Positions 1-3,994 of a DNA stretch of 7,302 bases are shown one piece after another. This stretch comes from Verrucomicrobiales bacterium (GTDB taxonomy: Bacteria > Verrucomicrobiota > Verrucomicrobiia > Limisphaerales > UBA1096). The stretch is from NCBI GenBank assembly GCA_028817635.1, contig JAPPPH010000376.1, forward strand, positions 1 through 7,302. Reading direction: 5' to 3'. Numbering within the stretch: the first letter of the stretch is position 1; every line of letters begins with the position of its first letter. Under the pieces are notes generated by a model, which was given only the letters and a program-made list of their open reading frames with translations, was not told the origin of the DNA and searched no databases. The position numbers and the translations under genes were made by a program.

Positions 1-415
1 GCTTCACTGACGGGCTCTCGATCAGGTTGCCGTCCTTGTCGATGAACTCCGGCAGGCAGTAGCTGAATGCCGGTGCCGGTTCATCGGCGAGGGCGTCGCT
101 CATTTGTTGCATGAATTCGGGCAGCAGCACGTCGTCGGCACAGATGTAGTGCAAAAAATCGCACTCGTCCGCGAACTCGAGTGCCCGGTTGAAATTCCTG
201 AACAGCCCCTTGTTTTCTTCGCTGCGAACCAGTTCACACTTGAGCGGTTTGTACGACTCAACCAACTGCGCTGTGTCGTCCGTCGAGGCGTCGTCGAGCA
301 CGATGACGCGATCCGGTTTCAGCGTTTGCGCTGCCAACGAGTCGAGTGTTGCCGAGATGAACCGTTCCCCGTTGTAGACCGGGATTACGGAGATGATGCG
401 CGCGCGGTTGCTCAT
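1..415 (-). CDS. Family 2 glycosyltransferase, N-terminal part (C-terminus beyond left edge)
   Basis: Transfers a sugar from a nucleotide-sugar donor during surface-polysaccharide assembly, probably on the cytoplasmic face of the inner membrane. The first 138 residues are visible and give a typical GT-A fold: the start strand VIPVYNGERF (about residues 10-19), the nucleotide-binding LDDASTDDT (40-48, with the Asp pair D41-D42), then the CADDVLLPEF segment (92-101) at the place of the metal-binding DxD-like motif of GT2 enzymes. The ATG at 415 overlaps the stop of the upstream reductase gene as ATGA, so translational coupling is likely and the start is well supported. It is the last visible gene of the polysaccharide operon. 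The acceptor and donor cannot be read from the sequence. The acceptor-binding C-terminal half is off the window, so a fused extra domain cannot be excluded. Confidence 0.9.
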   Translation of the reverse strand, partial: MSNRARIISVIPVYNGERFISATLDSLAAQTLKPDRVIVLDDASTDDTAQLVESYKPLKCELVRSEENKGLFRNFNRALEFADECDFLHYICADDVLLPEFMQQMSDALADEPAPAFSYCLPEFIDKDGNLIESPSVK

Positions 416-1266
416 GTCGCTTCCGCGAGTTCGGCGATCATCGCCTCCCAACTCGGTGGCCGGTAGCCGGTCTCATGGTTGAACCGTGCGCCATCCAGGC
501 TTCGATCGCACACGAAAGAGTCATCCGGCTCGATCGTGCCTTCCCAGCTGAGCTTGGCTTGGCAGAGTTTTAGCAGGTCGAATTTTGAAATCGGTTCGCT
601 GGCGATCTGCCAGAGGCCAGAGAGTGTCGGGTGCTCGATGAGAATGCGCTCGACGACTCGCGCCATCTCGATCGTGGTGAGGCCGGTATAAATCGCCCGA
701 GTAAAGCCGCGAACGGTCTGCCCCTGCTGACTCAGGAACCAGCCAAGCAGCGCGAGCCGGGAATCGATTTCGTGACCGATGACCGACGAGCGGATGGTTA
801 CGCAGTGAGACTCGGTGACTTCCCCCTCGCGCTTGGTTTGGCCGTAGAGATCGGTGGCATCGGCAGGGTCGGCCTCGGTGTAGTTCCCCTTCGTGCCGGT
901 AAATACGCAGTCGGTGCTGAAATGAATCAGCCGTTGGCCAAGCGCGGCACACTGCCCGGCCAGGCGATGAGGGAACTCGGCATTGATGTGGCGCATCAGT
1001 GCCTTGTCGCTGGCCTGGTTGTGTTGCTTGATGAGGCCGACGCAGTTGATCACCGCCTCCGGTTGCGCTTGGCCAAGCGCTTGGCCAAGCGCCGCGTCAT
1101 CGGTGATATCATTGACCTGAATCGACTTACCCGGGTCAAAAAGTTGGTGTTGTGCAAAATCGGTGACCGGTCGGCGTAGTGTCACCCAAACCTCGTGCCG
1201 CTCGTGGAGGCTGCGCCAAAGTTGATGCCCCAGCATGCCGCTGCCCCCGAGGATGAGCAGCCTCAA
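412..1266 (-). CDS. RmlD-like NAD(P)-dependent 4-keto-sugar reductase (SDR family)
   Basis: A 284-residue extended short-chain dehydrogenase of the dTDP-4-dehydrorhamnose reductase (RmlD) family. Family knowledge: these enzymes reduce the 4-keto group of a nucleotide-bound 6-deoxy sugar. Visible motifs are the Rossmann GGSGMLG (residues 7-13), INCVGLIKQ (73-81), the STD motif (117-119) and the catalytic YGQTK (Y141, K145). The reading frame is open upstream to 1500, but the start is placed at TTG 1266. That codon sits 7 nt after a strong AAGGAGG and forms a TTGA overlap with the preceding methyltransferase stop, and the next downstream ATG (Met11) would cut the glycine motif. Its partner in the operon is a CapE/WbjB-type dehydratase. 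By analogy with the WbvB/WbvR pair of Vibrio cholerae O37, its substrate may be UDP-2-acetamido-2,6-dideoxy-L-hexos-4-ulose. It lacks the C-terminal cupin domain of the WbjC/CapF/FnlB reductases (about 370 residues). The substrate is inferred. Residues 59-67 are encoded by a doubled palindromic repeat. Confidence 0.88.
   Translation of the reverse strand: MRLLILGGSGMLGHQLWRSLHERHEVWVTLRRPVTDFAQHQLFDPGKSIQVNDITDDAALGQALGQAQPEAVINCVGLIKQHNQASDKALMRHINAEFPHRLAGQCAALGQRLIHFSTDCVFTGTKGNYTEADPADATDLYGQTKREGEVTESHCVTIRSSVIGHEIDSRLALLGWFLSQQGQTVRGFTRAIYTGLTTIEMARVVERILIEHPTLSGLWQIASEPISKFDLLKLCQAKLSWEGTIEPDDSFVCDRSLDGARFNHETGYRPPSWEAMIAELAEAT
934..945 (+). repeat. Dispersed palindromic motif copy (TTGGCCAAGCGC)
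   Basis: Exact copy of the 11-mer TTGGCCAAGCG plus C. The left arm is imperfect (CCG before the core). It lies inside the RmlD-like gene and encodes LGQR on the minus strand. Confidence 0.7.
1065..1092 (+). repeat. Doubled 16-bp perfect palindrome, 12-bp period
   Basis: Two copies of the perfect palindrome GCGCTTGGCCAAGCGC (1065-1080 and 1077-1092) share four bases, so the whole 28-bp block is itself a palindrome. It lies inside the RmlD-like gene, where it encodes ALGQALGQA on the minus strand. This is the most complete copy in the window and could fold into a hairpin or cruciform. Confidence 0.85.
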
Positions 1267-1928
1267 GGCTGGGCCTCCTTCCCGTGCCGGGCGGGGACGC
1301 CGCGCACGTCCTTGATGGCGACGAGGTTGAACGCATGCTTCGGCTTGCAGTTGATGCGCAGCAGTAGCGTGAGCAGTTCGTCGCAAAGCAGGCAGCCGGG
1401 AAAATTGAATCTTGGGCCTGCCATGTAGCCACGGAGGTGGCGTGTGCCGGTGGTGCCGTGCACGGTGTAGCCGCGCCCCTCGAATTCGTGGATGAACCAC
1501 CCTGAGTGGTGCCGCTGAAATTCATTCCCGAACTCCGGCCCCTGTGGGACAAAGCCGTGCGGCGTCTCCAGCAGGATGTATTTGCGGCTCAGTTTCTCGA
1601 CGCGATCGAGCAGTCGCAGGCCGTCGGTTTTCGGGAGGTGCTCGATGAGGCCGTAAAGGGTGACGAGGTCGAACTGTTCGTCGATTTCGTCCTCAAGGAT
1701 GTTCGCCTGAATGTAGTGATCGTGAACGCTGCGTTCGCGGGCGAGGTCGATGGCATCCGCGTGGGCGTCGAGGCCGGTGGTCTCCACGCCGGGCCGGAAA
1801 CGGCTGAGGTGCGAGTTGGTGCCGCAGCCGATGTCGAGTGCGGTCTTGATTTCCTCATCGGCGACGAGTTGCGCCGTGTAGTCCGCAGCGGACTTCGGGC
1901 GCAACAGTTGTCGGAGCGGGTTGGCCAT
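1263..1928 (-). CDS. Class I SAM-dependent methyltransferase
   Basis: A 221-residue protein with the Methyltransf_11/23-type core: motif I LDIGCGT (residues 31-37), the acidic ribose-binding residue D54 after strand 2 (TGLDAHADA), motif III-like FDLVTLYGLIEHLPK (86-100) and a post-core strand YILLETPHG (117-125). The family transfers a methyl group from S-adenosylmethionine to small molecules or sugars. It lies between two sugar-modifying SDR genes and upstream of a glycosyltransferase, so O-methylation of a sugar or polysaccharide end is a reasonable inference, but no substrate-specific motif is visible. The start is ATG 1928, 14 nt after the dehydratase stop, with no convincing Shine-Dalgarno, so it may rely on coupling. 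Its stop overlaps the next gene's TTG start by 4 nt. No signal peptide or membrane segment is seen, so it is likely cytosolic. Confidence 0.85.
   Translation of the reverse strand: MANPLRQLLRPKSAADYTAQLVADEEIKTALDIGCGTNSHLSRFRPGVETTGLDAHADAIDLARERSVHDHYIQANILEDEIDEQFDLVTLYGLIEHLPKTDGLRLLDRVEKLSRKYILLETPHGFVPQGPEFGNEFQRHHSGWFIHEFEGRGYTVHGTTGTRHLRGYMAGPRFNFPGCLLCDELLTLLLRINCKPKHAFNLVAIKDVRGVPARHGKEAQP
1274..1280 (-). promoter_or_regulatory. Ribosome binding site deciding the TTG start at 1266
   Basis: AAGGAGG on the minus strand, 7 nt before TTG 1266 and inside the last codons of the methyltransferase gene. It is the best Shine-Dalgarno match I found in the window; the other starts have weak or no match. 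It supports the short TTG-started reductase over the long upstream reading-frame extension. Confidence 0.75.
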
Positions 1929-1942
1929 GCGCCGGTCAGCGG

Positions 1943-2929
1943 TCAGATGTACAGCTCGATGTCGCCCATTTTATCGAGCAACGGCTCAATGTCCGCTACG
2001 GCCTCGAGCTGGCTGGCGTTGGCGGAAGTATACTCGATGCCGAGCGGTTTTTCCGCGCGATGTTCCGGCACGTTGTACTCGGGGTGGACGGTGTAAAAAA
2101 GTTCCTCCTCGGTCACGCGCTGCATCTCGTATTCGTTGACGAGTGTCTCGTGGAGTTTTTCGCCGGGGCGAATGCCGGTGACTTTGATCGGGTGCTCGGC
2201 ACCCTTGGGGCTGAACTTGCGGCGGACGGCATCGGCAAGCGTCTCGATGGTGCAGGCCGGTGCTTTTCGGACGAATATCTCCCCGCCGATGGCCTGCTTC
2301 ATTGCGTGCAAAACCAGCCCAACCGACTGGTCGAGCGTGAGCAGGAAGCGCGTCATCTCCGGGACGGTGATGGTGAGCGGTTCGTCGTTCTCGATCTGCC
2401 GCTTGAACAGCGGGATGACCGAGCCGCGGCTGCCCATGACGTTGCCGTAGCGGACACAGCAGAACTTTGTTTCGCCGCCCTTGAGGTTTTGGCTGCAGAT
2501 GAGTTTCTCCATCATCGCCTTGCTGGTACCCATGGCGTTGAGCGGCTTGACGGCCTTGTCGGTGCTGAGTGCGACGAATACTTTCACCCCGGCGGCCTTG
2601 GCAGTGCGGCAGGCGTTTTGCGAGCCGAGCACGTTGGTCTTGTATGCCTCGTACGGATAAGTCTCGCAGGACGGCACATGCTTGAGGGCAGCGGCGTGGA
2701 ATACAAGGTCCACCCCTGCCATGGCCTCCTCAAGCCGGGGCTCCTCGCGCACATCGCCAACGATGTATTCAAACTGCGGGAATGCCTGTTGCATCTCCCA
2801 CTGTTTTTTCTCGTCGCGGCTGAAGATGCGAACCTTGGCCGGCGACTGCTTGAGCAGGTGCGCGGCGACGCGGTTCCCGAAGGAGCCGGTGCCGCCGGTG
2901 ATCAATACATTGGATCCGGAGATGTTCAT
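1943..2929 (-). CDS. capE: UDP-GlcNAc 4,6-dehydratase/5-epimerase, CapE/WbjB/FnlA type
   Basis: A 328-residue SDR enzyme, close to the usual 330-345 of the family. Family knowledge: CapE/WbjB/FnlA convert UDP-GlcNAc to UDP-2-acetamido-2,6-dideoxy-L-arabino-hexos-4-ulose, the first step toward L-FucNAc, L-RhaNAc or L-QuiNAc. Visible motifs are GGTGSFG (12-18) for NAD(P), IFSRDEKKQ (35-43), GDVR (58-61), HAAALKHVPSCE (78-89), TNVLG (98-102), LSTDKAV (121-127) and MGTSKAMMEK (133-142). The usual SDR catalytic Tyr is Met133, with Lys137 kept, as in the inverting PseB/CapE enzymes. RYGNVMGSRGSVIPLF and EMTRFLLTL are also family hallmarks, and the PSCE motif separates it from PseB-type enzymes. It is the first gene of the minus-strand operon. 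The ATG at 2929 has no good Shine-Dalgarno and a possible promoter lies just upstream. CapE, WbjB and FnlA are names for one orthologous type, so the symbol is a family label. Confidence 0.92.
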   Translation of the reverse strand: MNISGSNVLITGGTGSFGNRVAAHLLKQSPAKVRIFSRDEKKQWEMQQAFPQFEYIVGDVREEPRLEEAMAGVDLVFHAAALKHVPSCETYPYEAYKTNVLGSQNACRTAKAAGVKVFVALSTDKAVKPLNAMGTSKAMMEKLICSQNLKGGETKFCCVRYGNVMGSRGSVIPLFKRQIENDEPLTITVPEMTRFLLTLDQSVGLVLHAMKQAIGGEIFVRKAPACTIETLADAVRRKFSPKGAEHPIKVTGIRPGEKLHETLVNEYEMQRVTEEELFYTVHPEYNVPEHRAEKPLGIEYTSANASQLEAVADIEPLLDKMGDIELYI

Positions 2930-2944
2930 GCCGCAACCCAGCCG

Positions 2945-2973
2945 AGTCTAGGCTTCTGCCTGCGGATTGGCAA
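2945..2973 (-). promoter_or_regulatory. Candidate sigma70-type promoter of the polysaccharide operon
   Basis: Minus strand: TTGCCA (2973-2968) matches the -35 consensus at 5 of 6 positions, and TAGACT (2950-2945) matches the -10 consensus at 4 of 6, with exactly 17 nt between. Transcription would start near 2938-2939, giving a leader of about 10 nt before ATG 2929. This fits the absence of a Shine-Dalgarno there. The site lies in the short region between two divergent genes. It was found by eye only. Confidence 0.4.
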
Positions 2974-3019
2974 TGGACAAGACTTGCAAGGCCGGATGGC
3001 CGGGACTAGCCTCCCGTTC

Positions 3020-3877
3020 ATGAAAACCGTACTTGCCGCCGCCACGGGGTTGATGAGCCTGACGTTGCTGCACGCCGAACCGGAGGCGGATGTGTCGTTG
3101 GCCAAGCGCGACGTGGTCGAGCTGGAGTTTGAAACGGCCGCCGGGATCGGCTATCAGGCGTATGCAAAAAAAGGGCGGGGTGACTGGAAGCCGCTTGGCC
3201 AAGCGATCGTGGGCAACGGCGAGCCGGCCACGCTCTCGTACCCGGGCGGGGAGGCCGGCGTAGAGTTCCGCGTCGAGACATTTGACCTGGCCAAGCCCTT
3301 AGCCAAGCCGGCCCCGGCAGCAAGCCAGCTACCGGAGGGGATCGAGTACAAACTCACCGGCATCTATCGGCTGCGCGGCGGTTACAAGGCCTGCGTGGCC
3401 AAGGTCGACAGCCGCAACGAACCGGCCCGAACGGCGTACTTCACGCTGGGCCAAGGCGAGAGCGCGGGGGCAATCAAGGTGGTGCGGATTGATTCCGTCC
3501 GGGGCGTGGCGGACATCGAGGCGCACGGCGTGGCGCTTGCGCTGAGTTTCAGCGGCAACTCCTTCTCGACCACCACCGCGGAAAAGCCGAAGGCTGCCAC
3601 CCAGGCAGCGGCTGGTAGCCCGACGATCATCCAGGCACCGCCGAAGGGGAAGGTGTTCATGGCCAAGAACGATCCGTACTACAAGGAGGCGCAAAAGAAG
3701 GCGTACACCAACCGGTATTCGCTCCTCGACAAAACGACGGTGCGGTCGATCAACCGCCACATCCGCAGTCGGCCGCAGTCCATTTTTACGCCGCGCTATT
3801 CGTCGCAAAACTATTACCCGCAACGTTACATTCGGCCGAAGGTAAGAACGAAATCCTACCGGGTCCCGGGGCGGTAA
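3020..3877 (+). CDS. Secreted two-domain protein with basic C-terminal tail, function unknown
   Basis: A 285-residue exported protein. MKTVLAAATGLMSLTLLHA (1-19) is a signal peptide with likely cleavage after Ala19. Residues 25-88 form a beta-rich module (VELEFETAAGIGYQAY, then W56..LG, GNG, FRV), a pattern common in secreted Verrucomicrobiota proteins. A Pro/Ala linker (about 91-104) leads to a second domain (about 105-178: YKLTGIYR...YFTLGQGE...IKVVRIDSVRGVADIE...LALSF) whose pattern resembles GspC/PilP-type periplasmic domains; this is inference from pattern only. After a second linker (187-212) comes a basic, Tyr/Arg-rich tail (216-285) that could bind polyanions or polysaccharide. The frame is open far upstream (to 2060), but that part is antisense to the dehydratase and is not coding. 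ATG 3020 was chosen because it gives a compact signal peptide. ATG 2996 (AAGG shortly upstream) is an alternative adding eight residues. The gene is divergent from the polysaccharide operon. Confidence 0.75.
   Translation: MKTVLAAATGLMSLTLLHAEPEADVSLAKRDVVELEFETAAGIGYQAYAKKGRGDWKPLGQAIVGNGEPATLSYPGGEAGVEFRVETFDLAKPLAKPAPAASQLPEGIEYKLTGIYRLRGGYKACVAKVDSRNEPARTAYFTLGQGESAGAIKVVRIDSVRGVADIEAHGVALALSFSGNSFSTTTAEKPKAATQAAAGSPTIIQAPPKGKVFMAKNDPYYKEAQKKAYTNRYSLLDKTTVRSINRHIRSRPQSIFTPRYSSQNYYPQRYIRPKVRTKSYRVPGR
3098..3109 (+). repeat. Dispersed palindromic motif copy (TTGGCCAAGCGC)
   Basis: Exact copy with an imperfect left arm (TCG before the core). It encodes LAKR (residues 27-30) on the plus strand just after the signal peptide of the secreted protein, a different reading phase from the next copy in the same gene. 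Confidence 0.7.
3192..3205 (+). repeat. Dispersed palindromic motif copy (14-bp perfect palindrome)
   Basis: CGCTTGGCCAAGCG is perfectly palindromic over 14 bp. It encodes LGQA (residues 59-62) of the secreted protein, so the same DNA motif is read in another phase than at 3098. Confidence 0.7.
3287..3309 (+). repeat. Degenerate tandem of the dispersed motif
   Basis: CTGGCCAAGCCC is followed at an 11-bp offset by CTTAGCCAAGCC, two degenerate copies that overlap by one base. They encode LAKPLAKP, the linker of the secreted protein. The near-tandem arrangement resembles the perfect double copy at 1065-1092. Confidence 0.5.
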
Positions 3878-3898
3878 ACGAACGAGAGCTACAAAAAA

Positions 3899-3982
3899 AT
3901 GAGCGTCACCGCATTTCTATTGGGCGCACTGGTGCTGCTGGTCGGTGTTGGTGTCGGGTTGTACCTCGCGAAAAAGGATTGA
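3899..3982 (+). CDS. 27-residue single-span membrane microprotein ORF
   Basis: ATG 3899 to TGA 3982 encodes 27 residues. The stretch from about Phe6 to Ala24 is one hydrophobic, Gly-rich helix (FLLGALVLLVGVGVGLYLA), followed by KKD. This is a typical single-span microprotein with positive charges at the C-terminal end. It starts 21 nt after the stop of the secreted-protein gene and in the same frame, so it is either the second gene of a two-gene unit or a readthrough extension of the first. A purine-rich GAGAG lies 10 nt before the ATG, a poor but possible ribosome site. Its stop is 12 nt from the stop of the convergent propeller gene. The hydrophobicity profile argues for a real protein, but at this length chance remains possible. 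No family is recognised. Confidence 0.5.
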   Translation: MSVTAFLLGALVLLVGVGVGLYLAKKD

Positions 3983-3994
3983 GCCCGGGAGAAA

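Noticed and set aside
631..1179. 182-codon plus-strand reading frame containing LAKRLAKRR
   Set aside because: Antisense to the RmlD-like gene. The repeated peptide is the other-strand reading of the DNA palindrome.
1267..1500. N-terminal extension of the RmlD-like gene to 1500
   Set aside because: It overlaps the methyltransferase in another frame, is low-complexity and Arg/His/Pro-rich, and lies upstream of a TTG with an excellent ribosome site and the expected first Rossmann strand.
2060..3019. Long upstream extension of the secreted-protein reading frame (605 codons in total)
   Set aside because: It is fully antisense to the well-supported dehydratase gene, shows no family motif, and a clear signal peptide begins at 3020. 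It results from the high GC content.
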